In this document: positions 1 through 9,522 of the stretch, piece after piece
Layout: each line of letters begins with the position of its first letter
How positions within the stretch are numbered: the first letter of the stretch is position 1
Assembly: GCA_036337945.1 (NCBI GenBank)
Contig: JAYZDF010000030.1
Span: 1 to 64,000, forward strand
Direction: 5' to 3'
Length of the DNA: 64,000 nucleotides
DNA from: JAYZDF01 sp036337945
Lineage (GTDB): Bacteria; Myxococcota; Kuafuiibacteriia; Kuafuiibacteriales; Kuafuiibacteriaceae
The notes under the pieces: generated by a model
The model's database searches: none
Told to the model about the DNA's origin: nothing
Seen by the model: the letters and a program-made list of their open reading frames with translations, nothing else
Position numbers and translations under genes: made by a program

Positions 1-1773
1 GGCGGTCGAGGTTGACGTTTTGCGCGCATAAATCAGATCAATATTGCTTGAATCCTGATACGCAACTGCTGGATTCCCATTTGCGTCAAATAGAAGAGAT
101 GCGTCTGCACCAACGAAACGTTTATTAGGTGAGGTTACCCCATCATCAATGAGCTGGGTGGTCCCGGTTCGGAGATCGACGAACAACAAATTGTCCTCAA
201 TCGCATCAATAAAAGCAGCTCCAAGCTCATCGTTTGGTCCAAGTGCGAGGCTTACATGCTGTCCGCTATCTGATGGAACAGTCGGGTCGCTCGCATCCAA
301 AGTCGTTATTCGGAAGGTTCCCGTACTCGTTTCTACTGCTAATCGAAGCCTTCGATTGATGCGATCGTAATAGGCAATCGCTGAAGTGCCTGAAGATGTG
401 ACGACCATTGACGAGAACAAACCTGTACCCTCAAAAAGGTCATCAGACTTGGTTATCGAGATTCTCGCAACACATTCCTTCATACCCATATTTTCGACGC
501 ACGACTCACCAGACTCGCAGCTTCCACACCCTACGGTTGTATCTACGCAACTAGGACCATTACCAAGGTCTACGCAGGCTTTACCGCTTCCGCATCCTCC
601 GTTGCAGACAGGTACCGGAACAGGAACAGACTCGATGGTTTCAATCGCCCAGTCGTCGATGCCCATGGGCATATTTGTCGTTGCTTTCGCGAGCTTAAGA
701 GCGGACTGATTTGTAGGGTCGTTGCCTATGGTTCCCTCAGCCATCATATATGAAATTTGAGGGTTGCCGTTTTCATCAATTGCGATGCTGGTATAGAGGC
801 CGGTGTTGCCTGTTTCGTCCACCAAGGATTTGCTCCAAACACCGCCAGCTCGCGACGCGTACATGAGTGTACCGTTGTCGATATCGTAATAAGCGACATG
901 GACCACTTGTGCGTCATCAACAATGATAGCTGTATGTTCGCCAACGTTCGGGCCCGGAACATCACGGCCAGAGCGAAGGCCATTGGGGTCTCCGACAACT
1001 GGGTCTGCGGTTGTGAAACCATCAACATAGGTTATGGACTGAAGTTGGCCTTCATTATCAAATTCTGAAACAACCAGGTCGCCGTAATCAGAGTCATACG
1101 CGCTGACGAGGACCGAGTCTTGGGCTACGGCAAGCGAGCTGTACCATCCATATTGACCCGCTTTGACTTCAGGAAGCGTTACGCACGCGCATCCGAGCAG
1201 ACAGCAGCTAGGTCCAGCCATCGTATCAGGGTCACTCGCAACTTTGATTTGACCGGGAGCACACTCTATTCCGCACTCGTAGGCATAACAGGTGTTGGTA
1301 TCGAGATCGCATATTTCATTGTCTGCACATCCTTCTGCGCAAGGTGCGCTGGTGAGACAGCGGCGACCTACGCACGTGCGGCCTTCATCACATTCCAGGT
1401 CGGATTCGCATGCTTGCGTGTCCATCGTGCTCAGCACATTTCCTTTATTTGGGTATCCACAAAATTGCCCGCCACGAAAGTCGATACATTTTTGCCCCGG
1501 AACGTCGATGCATTGTTGATCCGTACTGCACGCAACCAATTGATCTGCGCAAAACCCAGCGGCTTCATTACAGCGTTGACCTGGGCAACAATCTGAGTCT
1601 GCGGCGCACCGAGATTCGCGGCATTCCCCGAGTCGAAATTCAAATCCTGCCGGGCATACAAAGGTTCGCTCGCAGCTCCCAGGAACGGCGGGAGTGATCG
1701 TCGCTTCGTCGCAATTACAAGCTCCAGAAACTAAAATGATAAGGCCGAGTAGGAATTTAAAATATTGATTCAC
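1..1773 (-). CDS. Cys-rich beta-propeller-like lipoprotein, 3' end cut by window
   Basis: An open frame runs without a stop from a GTG at 1773 to the window edge (591 codons seen, C-terminus missing). The N-terminus reads as a lipoprotein signal (hydrophobic stretch ending LIILVSGAC, then N). A Cys-rich segment follows (about residues 20-160, many CxxxxxC spacings, EGF/disulfide-knot style). After it come repeated blade-like motifs: VAYYDIDNGTLMYA, IAYYDRINRRLRLA and VAYQDSSNIDLIYA, which look like beta-propeller strands. A second short Cys-rich block lies between the blades. It is probably an outer-membrane or surface lipoprotein. It lies 57 nt downstream of the cysteine desulfurase gene on the same strand. 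No enzymatic motif is visible and the function is unknown. No clear Shine-Dalgarno precedes the GTG. Confidence 0.75.
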   Translation of the reverse strand, partial: MNQYFKFLLGLIILVSGACNCDEATITPAVPGSCERTFVCPAGFEFRLGECRESRCAADSDCCPGQRCNEAAGFCADQLVACSTDQQCIDVPGQKCIDFRGGQFCGYPNKGNVLSTMDTQACESDLECDEGRTCVGRRCLTSAPCAEGCADNEICDLDTNTCYAYECGIECAPGQIKVASDPDTMAGPSCCLLGCACVTLPEVKAGQYGWYSSLAVAQDSVLVSAYDSDYGDLVVSEFDNEGQLQSITYVDGFTTADPVVGDPNGLRSGRDVPGPNVGEHTAIIVDDAQVVHVAYYDIDNGTLMYASRAGGVWSKSLVDETGNTGLYTSIAIDENGNPQISYMMAEGTIGNDPTNQSALKLAKATTNMPMGIDDWAIETIESVPVPVPVCNGGCGSGKACVDLGNGPSCVDTTVGCGSCESGESCVENMGMKECVARISITKSDDLFEGTGLFSSMVVTSSGTSAIAYYDRINRRLRLAVETSTGTFRITTLDASDPTVPSDSGQHVSLALGPNDELGAAFIDAIEDNLLFVDLRTGTTQLIDDGVTSPNKRFVGADASLLFDANGNPAVAYQDSSNIDLIYARKTSTSTA

Positions 1774-1830
1774 GATACGTTGGCAATTCTAGCAGCTTTT
1801 TCGCTATTTCCGTCATTTGGCTTTGGAATT

Positions 1831-2943
1831 TTAGCTGCTTTGGACGGAAGGAACGATTTCTCGAAGTGATGCGACTAATTTCTCAATATGAGGCCTGGTT
1901 GTAGAGCGACCCATTGAAATTCGCAGTGCGGACTTGGCTTTTTTTGAGGGTATACCCATGGAAAGGAGGACATGGGACGCCTCTAGGCTTCCGCTGGCAC
2001 AGGCGCTGCCAGACGAACACGCAATGCCCGACAAATCCAAGGCATGAACAACGGATTCATCTTCGATGCCTTCAAAGACCAAAGTCGTGGTGTTGCAAAC
2101 TCGAGGAGCCGTCTCAGCCACAATTTCCGCACCCGAGATTTGTTTTACCTGTTCTTCGAGTTCGTCTCGTAATCTATGAAGTCGCGCAGCCTCAGATTCT
2201 CGATGTTCTTCCGCGTATTCTATTGCCATTGCGAGACCAAGTGCACCGATGACATTCCCGGTTCCGGCGCGTCGTCCGCGCTCCTGTGCTCCGCCGTGAA
2301 TGAGCGGCGCCATCGGAATAAGTTCTTTGGCAATGAGGGCTCCCGCTCCAACCGGTGCTCCTAATTTGTGACCTGAAACCGTAATAAGGTCTGGAGAAGA
2401 ACAAATGGGGATTCGTCCTATACTTTGTACCGCGTCTACGTGAACAAGAGCGCCGGCCTCATGACAGATGGCAGTAATTTCCTCGATAGGAAATATGACG
2501 CCGGTTTCATTATTCACGGCCATTATCGACACGAGGCTTTTATCTGTGACTAATGCTTTAAGTTCGTCGAGGTCTAGTTGGCCATTGGCGTCGACGGGAA
2601 GATAAACCACGTCGCGGCCGTTTTTTTCTAGATATTCTGCAGTTTCGAGCACAGCGGGGTGTTCGACATTTGAAGTGATTATCCGCTCAGCGGGAATGCC
2701 TAAGAGCGCCATATTGTCTGCTTCAGAGCCTCCTGAAGTAAAAATCACCTCAGAAGGTTTACGATCGAAATAATGCGCTATGCGACGTCGTGCATTTTCA
2801 AAATGCTTTCTCGCCTTGCGACCAGCCCAATGAATGGACGAGGGATTTAGAATTTCATCTTTCGCCCATAACTCAAAAAGTTCATCGCGTATCTCATGAT
2901 TGAGTGGTGCTGTTGCGTTGTAATCTAAATATATCGTTTCCAT
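1831..2943 (-). CDS. Cysteine desulfurase, IscS/NifS class
   Basis: This is a PLP-dependent enzyme that takes sulfur from cysteine as a persulfide for Fe-S clusters, tRNA thiolation or cofactors. Family features seen: N-terminal YLDYNATAPL; VEHP with the PLP-stacking His; SGHKLGAP with the Schiff-base Lys; and the catalytic Cys in SSGSACASGS. The length (370 aa) is normal. The ATG at 2943 gives the usual METIYLDYN start. An in-frame TTG at 2976, directly after the stop of the upstream DHH gene, would add 11 residues. No IscU, IscA, HscB or thiI partner is in the window, so which sulfur pathway it feeds cannot be told. It is probably co-transcribed with the DHH gene. Confidence 0.93.
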   Translation of the reverse strand: METIYLDYNATAPLNHEIRDELFELWAKDEILNPSSIHWAGRKARKHFENARRRIAHYFDRKPSEVIFTSGGSEADNMALLGIPAERIITSNVEHPAVLETAEYLEKNGRDVVYLPVDANGQLDLDELKALVTDKSLVSIMAVNNETGVIFPIEEITAICHEAGALVHVDAVQSIGRIPICSSPDLITVSGHKLGAPVGAGALIAKELIPMAPLIHGGAQERGRRAGTGNVIGALGLAMAIEYAEEHRESEAARLHRLRDELEEQVKQISGAEIVAETAPRVCNTTTLVFEGIEDESVVHALDLSGIACSSGSACASGSLEASHVLLSMGIPSKKAKSALRISMGRSTTRPHIEKLVASLREIVPSVQSS

Positions 2944-2976
2944 ATCCGCAGGGCTCTTCGCTCTTTTATGAAACAA

Positions 2977-4191
2977 TTAGGCGTTTGTTGTCGGGGCCAC
3001 GGAGCCTCGCTTTTTAGGCGTTTCTTTCGATTTGCGCTCGCCATTTTTTGCTGTGCTCCGTTCGGTTTTGGTTACTCTAGAAGGAGGCGCTTTGGTCGAA
3101 CGACTGCTCTCTGACTTTGAGCGAGTGACCATTCGTTTGTAATGTCGAGGATCTTGACCAAATGCGATCAGGATTTGTTGAACTAATCGCCTTCGCAAGT
3201 CTGTCCGAGAACGTTGGCTTCGACCTTCGATGGGGACACGAGCGCCTGCCATAGGTCCATGTCCACCAGCGCTACCGTAGTTCTTCGCCGACACAATCGT
3301 AGTGAGTATTTTGCCGGCATTTTGTTTCCTGGAGCGAGTCCGTATCGAAAAAAATAAAGCATCTTCAAACCACCCCGTCGCAATTGCATGTCTGATGCCT
3401 TCAACCTGTAAGAGTCGGTCAGCCAGTTCGGCGCATAGGTCAGGGGTATAAACAGTTCCAAGATCTGCTACGATTGCGTTTCCATATATCTTCCCTCGCT
3501 CTATCGCTTTGTTGAATACTCTAAAGTAATCGAGTGGAACCTGTGGATTCTCAATGTCCGCGATCAGTTTGGTATCAACAAAAGGAAAGAGCCAAAGGTA
3601 AGCAGCCACATCCGCTGGATTGCTCAAGCGAGCTAGATTTGCGGTATCCGATTTGACTCCATAGAAAAGTGCAGTGGCAATTTCGGTTGGCGGGGTCAAG
3701 CCAGAGGCTCGAACTAATTCTGTGAGCTTTGTCGAGGTTGAGCCGAACCCGCCGCCGATATCAGAGAAATCTGGTTCGGGCGCATTTTTGTCTCTCTCCC
3801 GCATAAAATGGTGGTCGACGACGATATCTGGACGAATCCCGGAAGGAATGGAGTGGTTGCCACATTCCGGCTGAGTATCGAGGAGGGCTAGCAAATCGTA
3901 TTTCTTGAACTCTGAGGGCGTTGTTTTTCTTATACGAATCCCCAGAAGCTTAATCATGGCTCGGTTTTCTGCGCGCCCAATGATTCCGCCATACCCAATC
4001 TGACCCTTGAGCCCGGTGAGCTCTTCAAGTAGCCAGATTAGAGCCCAAGCAGATGCAATTGTATCGGGATCGGGGAAGTCGTGGGTCTGGGCTAGAATCG
4101 ATGTTCTTCCCTTCGCCATCTCCAATAGGCGTTCGAGCTTAGGACGAGCTCGATTAGAGAGTTCCTCTTCAGTTACCTCGCTCAAGCTCAC
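2977..4191 (-). CDS. DHH-family phosphoesterase with basic C-terminal tail
   Basis: 404 aa from a GTG. DHH-superfamily motifs are visible: HDFPDPDTIAS (residues 37-47, the metal-binding HxxPDxD), DTQPE (105-109), VVDHH (124-128), and a DHHA1-type GGHGPMAG near residue 312. Relatives act as Mn-dependent phosphodiesterases or phosphatases on nanoRNA, pAp or cyclic dinucleotides; the sequence alone does not choose among them. The last ~60 residues are rich in Lys, Arg, Ser and Thr and look disordered; they could bind nucleic acid (inference). The stop lies directly before the TTG/ATG region of the cysteine desulfurase gene, which suggests one operon. The upstream helical-repeat gene is 72 nt away. 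Confidence 0.85.
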   Translation of the reverse strand: MSLSEVTEEELSNRARPKLERLLEMAKGRTSILAQTHDFPDPDTIASAWALIWLLEELTGLKGQIGYGGIIGRAENRAMIKLLGIRIRKTTPSEFKKYDLLALLDTQPECGNHSIPSGIRPDIVVDHHFMRERDKNAPEPDFSDIGGGFGSTSTKLTELVRASGLTPPTEIATALFYGVKSDTANLARLSNPADVAAYLWLFPFVDTKLIADIENPQVPLDYFRVFNKAIERGKIYGNAIVADLGTVYTPDLCAELADRLLQVEGIRHAIATGWFEDALFFSIRTRSRKQNAGKILTTIVSAKNYGSAGGHGPMAGARVPIEGRSQRSRTDLRRRLVQQILIAFGQDPRHYKRMVTRSKSESSRSTKAPPSRVTKTERSTAKNGERKSKETPKKRGSVAPTTNA

Positions 4192-4263
4192 GGAGTCTCA
4201 GGTGGCTCGTATATTGAGTCAAGATGCGAAGTGATACCGACTATAAAATTCGGTGATTACCCT

Positions 4264-5613
4264 TTATCTTCCCCCCGGTAGGGGAAGTTCATCTCGATAC
4301 GCCAAATGAGGAAATCGTGGCAATGGCTCCGCAGCGCGCATTAGTTCGGGGTAAGCTCTCATATTTTCTTCGATTTTCTCTGAGTCATTGCGTACCAATT
4401 CTGCCGTGGGTTCATCATCGACCATTTCTTCGTAAATATCTTCGATCTCGTCGTCTATTTCCCAAAGGAACTCGTCGTCAGTTGTCATTCTCCCTATAAC
4501 GTCGGGCACGATTGGGGCTCTCCATCCTCTCGGTAGGACGAGGCATAGGGTACGAAGCGTTCCTTTCATCAAGGCTTGGTCTAAGCTTTGAACCGTTTTG
4601 TTATTCACATGTGGATGAGTGGCTGCCGAACCCATGCAAAGCCAATCGCCGTCCTTTGCGTTGAGCTCTTTGTGCCAGGCTCGATAAGGTTTTTTGAGAA
4701 TTTGCGAGAGGCCAGCGGCGACGACCTCTCCGTCTTCCGTTGCGTAAACCAATTCTTGAATCTCTCCAAATTGAGGGAGGATTTCGGCTATTTTGCGAAT
4801 GAGTCTTCCCGCGTCTCCGTAAGTAATTGGTGTTTCATCAAAACATCCGAATCTAGCTTCATCGACACTCTCTTCAACCAACAGACTTCCGTATTCCAAA
4901 AAGAGCGCGTCTCGAAGGCTAGGGCTGTCAATATTCGTTGTGGTAAGTCGGTTTTGAAGCCGCTCTGCTGCCGTTATTTGGATGCTTACGTCTTCATCGT
5001 CCTGCTCATAACTCTTTCTTTCTTCAGCTTGTTTCGCGAGTCGTACTGCTCCCTCAAATGCCTTGGCACGTCGACACCATGCGGCGAACCGAGCCTGCTG
5101 TGCGAGCCCATGAGCACCAAGCAACTTCGGGCTACATCTGGCGATGCTTTGAAACGCGTCTTCAATGTGGCCGGCTCGAGCAGCAAGTAATGACTTAAAA
5201 TATTGCGCTCGATCATGACCTTGGACCTTTTCGAGTATTTTTTCGAGAACCTTTCGGGCAGAGCTTAGTCGCTCTTGCTGCATGAGCGCCGCAACAAGGT
5301 CAACCAGTTCGTCTGCACCAGCGTTTTCGGCCTGTGAGATGATTTGATCGGCGAGCGCATTCGCTTGGGTAACGTGAAATCGGCTGATGAGCATTGTTGC
5401 GAGAACGGTAGCTACATTGCTTTGGCCTTCCATTAAACACCGGTCGATTTGGCGAATAACCGACGGAATCCTTACGTTCATTTCTCGCAACGCAGCTTCG
5501 ATAGACCGAATGTCTCCCGCGTCAACGAGGGTCCTAAGTTCCTCCGCAGAAAGTTCGGAGTCCAAGACCTCTTTTGAGCCTGAAATGCCCTCTTCAGAAT
5601 ACTCTGACACCAC
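4264..5613 (-). CDS. Hypothetical helical-repeat (TPR-like) protein
   Basis: 449 aa from tandem GTG codons at 5613 and 5610. No family recognised. Residues ~20-230 are Ala/Leu/Glu/Arg-rich, with helix-turn-helix spacing typical of TPR or HEAT-like solenoids (for example AARAGHIEDAFQSIARC). Residues ~230-370 look like a mixed alpha/beta domain. The tail has an acidic run (DDEIEDIYEEMVDDEPTAE). There is no signal peptide or membrane segment, so it is likely cytoplasmic. It is the first gene of the minus-strand group leading to the DHH phosphoesterase and cysteine desulfurase, and is divergent from the kinase-ATPase gene across a 157-nt gap. Confidence 0.75.
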   Translation of the reverse strand: MVSEYSEEGISGSKEVLDSELSAEELRTLVDAGDIRSIEAALREMNVRIPSVIRQIDRCLMEGQSNVATVLATMLISRFHVTQANALADQIISQAENAGADELVDLVAALMQQERLSSARKVLEKILEKVQGHDRAQYFKSLLAARAGHIEDAFQSIARCSPKLLGAHGLAQQARFAAWCRRAKAFEGAVRLAKQAEERKSYEQDDEDVSIQITAAERLQNRLTTTNIDSPSLRDALFLEYGSLLVEESVDEARFGCFDETPITYGDAGRLIRKIAEILPQFGEIQELVYATEDGEVVAAGLSQILKKPYRAWHKELNAKDGDWLCMGSAATHPHVNNKTVQSLDQALMKGTLRTLCLVLPRGWRAPIVPDVIGRMTTDDEFLWEIDDEIEDIYEEMVDDEPTAELVRNDSEKIEENMRAYPELMRAAEPLPRFPHLAYRDELPLPGGR

Positions 5614-5770
5614 AACGAACGGCCTAACACCGCGACCAAAGTTGGTCCATCATTCCTTGCATATTGAGCTGCAATTTGTGAAAACCCGGGTAAATAAGGC
5701 TCCTCTGCGTCTCTGACCACACGTCACAGGTCTTGACGTTCTTTCAGTAATGATTGTTACTTTGCGCTAG
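5614..5770. promoter_or_regulatory. Divergent intergenic region with an inverted repeat
   Basis: 157 nt between two divergently starting genes, so promoters for both are expected. An inverted repeat AGTAA-TGATTG-TTACT lies at 5746-5761, ten bases before the GTG of the kinase gene. A TTGACG box at 5733-5738 could be a -35 element, but no good -10 follows at normal spacing. Neither start has a convincing Shine-Dalgarno. Confidence 0.35.
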
Positions 5771-8395
5771 GTGAAGCCGGGGCAAAAAATACTTGAACGG
5801 TACATTCTCGGCGAGAAATTGAGTTCTGGCAGTCAGGCTACCGTCTATCTCGCGGAAGATGAGCGAACTGCTTCAAAGGTGGTGGCAAAGATTTTCCCTC
5901 CCAGTCGTTTGGATGAGCACGAGCAAAAACGTCTGCAGCGTGAGATTCAAATCTTGAGTCAACTCGAACATCCCCACATCATTCGTTATCTTGATTCCGG
6001 AGTCATCGAGGATTCAATTGATGTTCTCATTCTTGAGTACGGCAAAGGTAAGCCGCTTGATCAGCTTCTAAAGACGCATTGTTTTTTGCTTTCGGATGTA
6101 TTGATGCTGGGAAAGCAGCTCGCTCATGCATTATTTACGGCTCATCACCTAGGCATTGTACACCGCGACATAAAACCTTCGAACGTGCTCGTCCAGTTTG
6201 ATCAAAATGGATGTTTGAAAAGTTCAAGTCTTTTGGATTTTGGCGTCGCGAAATCTGAGACAAACGAAACCAATTTGACTGTAAGTGGTGCGGTGCTAGG
6301 AACCCCTTGTTATATGCCGCCGGAACAGGCGATGTCGGCGAGTGAAGTCTCTGAATTAGCTGATGTTTATAGTCTCGCGGTTGTTCTTTTTGAGATGACT
6401 GTGGGGCGATTGCCTTGGAAAAGTTCTGATGACCTGGTTCGCCTTGCAATGATGATGACCGAAACGGCGATACCACTTGAGTCCATGGCTAAAGGTATCC
6501 CATCAATATTCGCGGAACTTATCGCAAACTGTCTCAGTCGAGAGCCTTCTCGTCGCCCGCAATCGATGGCAACGCTGATTCAATGTCTTGATAAAGTCGA
6601 ACAACAAATACCGAGAGACTTATTGCAGATTTGTTTTGATGAGAGAGCCGACCATCTAATTGTTCCACAGACAGAGAGTACTGAACTGGTAGAAAATCTC
6701 GGTGCTCCCGTTGCGAGGATCACTGAATCAGCAGCTGAACCTACATTTGCTGCGACTCTTTTTGAATTAGGTCTAGCGGACTGGAGCAAACAAACCTCTA
6801 GCGGCGTAGTTCATGTTGCGAAACGCGAAAAGGAGTCATCTCAGCAGACTGAAGCTGTGCTTGTTCCGTTCACTCAAACCTCTATTGATGAGGCCCTCTC
6901 AGCAAGAGTCGACTACGACCGAAATGAAGCGCTCATTGTGAAGATGATGCAATCCATTAACCGAAATATATATGATTCATCGTCATCGAAGGCATTGAAC
7001 ATTCAGCTAGTTAACGGTGCTGCAGGAATAGGTAAAACAGCTTTGATTTCTCAGCTTGCGGAGACGTACAAGAGAGCTCAGTTCCCCGCGCATATCGTGA
7101 ATATAACTGCGTATGATTGGGCAGAGCTTCGACCCTTTGGGCTTTGTAAAGATATTATCAAGCGTTTGTTGGGTAATATTGAGGTTCGTGATTTCAGGCT
7201 ATTCCGAAAACGTATCCATAAACGTTTCTTTGAAGCGGATAAATCAGTCATTCATTCGCAAGAAGACGAGTCTCAAGCTACCCAAATTGTCGCAAAGGAC
7301 GACATCGAAGCGACAAAGAGTCAGCGAAGGTCAGTCGCACAATTGTCGTCTGCGATAGCAAAAATTTTGTGGAATGATCTGTCGGTACAGCAAGAACAAT
7401 TGGCTCTTAGTTCAGATGAAATAGCCGTAGTAAACTCTGGTTTCTATGCTTCGTTACTTTATCAAATAAACACATTTGGCCTGTTACTTGTCGTCGATAA
7501 TGCACAATTTGTAGACGTAGAATCACTCAAAATTCTTCGCAAACTAGCAAAAATAAACGCCGAAAGCGTTGGTGTGTGCGTGTTGGCCTGTTCGAGCAAT
7601 GTCGAGGCTCTCTCCTCGCTATTGCGGCTGGATGCAGAACATTGTTTTCCCGTAAAAAACTTAGATTCAAAGGATGTGAATCGATTTCTCGACGCAACTT
7701 CCTTCACAGGTAAAGCTTCGCTGAAAAAACAAATCGAGCGAAGCTCGAAAGGGAGCCCACTGTTTCTTTCACAATTGACTATCATTGCCGAGGAAAACCT
7801 GTTCGACAGCCAAAAAGATGCAGACCGGCGGTGGGCATTACCAACGACCGTGGGAGAAGCGGTCACGTGGAGGGCTCGGCGTTTATCCATCACAGTAGCT
7901 GATGTCATGTGTGCTGCTGCCATCATGGGTGAAGTTTTTTGGGCAGAAGGGATCTCTCAATGCCTTAAGATTGAAAGAAAGGAACTTTTTTCTGCGCTAC
8001 GTACCCTGGTTGGTAAAGGGATGATCGTTGCTGACGATATTTCGATGATTTCGGGGTTTCATCAGTTTCGATTTACCCACAGCGTCTTTCAAACGATCAC
8101 TCTTGCCCTCTATGCGCAGTCTGAACGTCGATATTTGCACAAAAGAATTTCTAAGTTATTGAGTAGAGTCGATAATGTAGATCCTTTTTACGTAGTCAGT
8201 CAGGTGACGAGGGCAGGGCGAATGGATATCGCGGCCTACCTTTATGCTCGATGTGCGAATATTGCACTTGACCACAATCTTCTTCCTCGAGCTCAAGAAC
8301 TCATTGACCTGGGTTGGTCAAAGCTGCCCGACAAAACGAAGCCCTCTTTCTCGAGCCAGGCTTTACAACAGGCCCAAAAACGCCTTGAAGGATAG
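5771..8395 (+). CDS. Ser/Thr protein kinase fused to AAA ATPase (PknK-like)
   Basis: 874 aa from a GTG. The N-terminal ~270 residues are a eukaryotic-type kinase: Gly loop LSSGSQATVYLAED (18-30), catalytic Lys40, HRDIKPSN (131-138), DFG (156-158) and PPEQ in the activation segment. A linker follows. Then comes an AAA/STAND-type ATPase with Walker A GAAGIGKT (~415-422) and a Walker-B-like LLLVVDNAQ. The C-terminal ~200 residues are helical, similar to the sensor part of such ATPases. No membrane segment is seen. PknK-type proteins in actinobacteria and myxobacteria couple phosphorylation to an ATP-driven sensor. Here the protein lacks an obvious C-terminal DNA-binding or GAF module, so it is a short version. 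An ArsS-like gene follows 62 nt downstream. Confidence 0.9.
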   Translation: MKPGQKILERYILGEKLSSGSQATVYLAEDERTASKVVAKIFPPSRLDEHEQKRLQREIQILSQLEHPHIIRYLDSGVIEDSIDVLILEYGKGKPLDQLLKTHCFLLSDVLMLGKQLAHALFTAHHLGIVHRDIKPSNVLVQFDQNGCLKSSSLLDFGVAKSETNETNLTVSGAVLGTPCYMPPEQAMSASEVSELADVYSLAVVLFEMTVGRLPWKSSDDLVRLAMMMTETAIPLESMAKGIPSIFAELIANCLSREPSRRPQSMATLIQCLDKVEQQIPRDLLQICFDERADHLIVPQTESTELVENLGAPVARITESAAEPTFAATLFELGLADWSKQTSSGVVHVAKREKESSQQTEAVLVPFTQTSIDEALSARVDYDRNEALIVKMMQSINRNIYDSSSSKALNIQLVNGAAGIGKTALISQLAETYKRAQFPAHIVNITAYDWAELRPFGLCKDIIKRLLGNIEVRDFRLFRKRIHKRFFEADKSVIHSQEDESQATQIVAKDDIEATKSQRRSVAQLSSAIAKILWNDLSVQQEQLALSSDEIAVVNSGFYASLLYQINTFGLLLVVDNAQFVDVESLKILRKLAKINAESVGVCVLACSSNVEALSSLLRLDAEHCFPVKNLDSKDVNRFLDATSFTGKASLKKQIERSSKGSPLFLSQLTIIAEENLFDSQKDADRRWALPTTVGEAVTWRARRLSITVADVMCAAAIMGEVFWAEGISQCLKIERKELFSALRTLVGKGMIVADDISMISGFHQFRFTHSVFQTITLALYAQSERRYLHKRISKLLSRVDNVDPFYVVSQVTRAGRMDIAAYLYARCANIALDHNLLPRAQELIDLGWSKLPDKTKPSFSSQALQQAQKRLEG

Positions 8396-8457
8396 CGAAT
8401 TCTGTATCTTACTGGTTTAGTAAAGAAACCTGGGGTAGAGGTCAGGAAATTCAGGTC

Positions 8458-9504
8458 ATGAGTCAATTAGTAAGTTTACGTCGCCGCTCTCATCTTCTGG
8501 CTGATCCAGCCAACCAAATAACGACACTTCGTGCCGTAGGTCTGCCAAAGTCGTTTCAAAAATCCTTACAAGACTCAGAACTATGGCCGCTCCGTCCGTC
8601 GAAGATTGATATTTTTCAAATTAATCTTGGGCGAGTTTGCAATCAAACTTGCGCTCATTGTCATGTAGATGCTGGTCCAGACCGTAAAGAAGTCATGTCA
8701 GACGAGGTTCTCGACCGCTGTTTGGATATTTTTGAACAGAGTTCGATTTCAACGATCGATATTACTGGAGGTGCACCAGAGATGCACCCTAGGTTCCGAG
8801 AGATAATCTCACGATGCGGAGCGATGCGCGATCGCAAGATTATGCATCGATGTAATCTCACCGCCATCATGACAAAGCCGATGTGGGATATTGGCGATTT
8901 ACTGGCTGAAAATAAAGTTGAAATAGTCGCTTCACTGCCAAGTTTTAAAGAAAAACAGACCGACGTCCAACGAGGTGACGGAATTTTCGAAACGTCAATT
9001 GCATGTTTACGCCGCCTAAATGAGATGGGTTACGGTAAAGAGGGAACAGGTCTCAATCTAAATCTAGTCACTAACCCTGTCGGAGCAATCTTGCCGGGAA
9101 GCCAGGCGTCACTTGAAAGAGAGTTTAAGCGACAGCTGAAACGTCGATACGATATCGATTTCAATAATCTGTTTGTGATCACAAACATGCCGATCAGTCG
9201 ATTCTTAGATTTTTTGGTAGAGGGCGACCTTCTCATTGATTATATGACGAGGCTTGCCAATGCTTACAATCCTGTGGCGGCAGCCGGAGTAATGTGCCGA
9301 AATACGATCTCGATTGGTTACGAAGGGAATCTCTATGATTGCGACTTTAATCAAATGTTAGAGGTTGGCCTTGATAAAAAGACCTCACAAACTGTGTTTG
9401 ACTGGGACCTTGAACGCCTTGAAAGAAGGGATATTGTTATTGATGAGCACTGTTTTGGGTGCACAGCGGGGGCAGGCTCAAGCTGCGGAGGTGAGACCTC
9501 CTAA
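8458..9504 (+). CDS. arsS: ArsS-type radical SAM protein
   Basis: 348 aa. The radical SAM cluster motif is CNQTCAHC (Cys61, Cys65, Cys68), followed by HVDAGPDRKE, which is typical of the arsenosugar biosynthesis protein ArsS. The C-terminal half matches the accessory domain of that family (DUF3641-like) and ends with CFGCTAGAGSSCGG, a family hallmark. ArsS is proposed to add the 5'-deoxyadenosyl group of SAM to methylated arsenic, giving the arsenosugar precursor. Some family members are selenoproteins; all relevant positions here read as Cys. The usual partner, the arsenic methyltransferase ArsM, is not in the window, so the substrate is inferred. The gene is 62 nt behind the kinase-ATPase gene and convergent with the FKBP gene. 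Confidence 0.88.
   Translation: MSQLVSLRRRSHLLADPANQITTLRAVGLPKSFQKSLQDSELWPLRPSKIDIFQINLGRVCNQTCAHCHVDAGPDRKEVMSDEVLDRCLDIFEQSSISTIDITGGAPEMHPRFREIISRCGAMRDRKIMHRCNLTAIMTKPMWDIGDLLAENKVEIVASLPSFKEKQTDVQRGDGIFETSIACLRRLNEMGYGKEGTGLNLNLVTNPVGAILPGSQASLEREFKRQLKRRYDIDFNNLFVITNMPISRFLDFLVEGDLLIDYMTRLANAYNPVAAAGVMCRNTISIGYEGNLYDCDFNQMLEVGLDKKTSQTVFDWDLERLERRDIVIDEHCFGCTAGAGSSCGGETS
9487..9501. other. Short perfect inverted repeat at convergent gene ends
   Basis: GGAGGT-GAG-ACCTCC forms a 6-bp perfect stem with a 3-nt loop over the last codons of arsS, 20 nt before the 3' end of the convergent FKBP gene. There is no T-tract on either side, so it is not a classical intrinsic terminator. It could still mark or stabilise the 3' end. 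The repeat may also just reflect the Gly-Gly-Glu-Thr-Ser codons. Confidence 0.3.
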
Positions 9505-9522
9505 CGCCAGTGAAGTTCAGCG

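Noticed and set aside
386..709. Plus-strand open frame of 107 codons
   Set aside because: Antisense to the Cys-rich lipoprotein gene; no domain, skewed low-complexity composition.
4588..5190. Plus-strand open frame of 200 codons
   Set aside because: Fully antisense to the helical-repeat gene 4264-5613, whose frame has better coding character; Cys/Phe/Ser-rich composition typical of antisense frames.
7462..7926. Minus-strand frame of 154 codons
   Set aside because: Antisense to the ATPase part of the kinase gene, which has recognisable Walker motifs.
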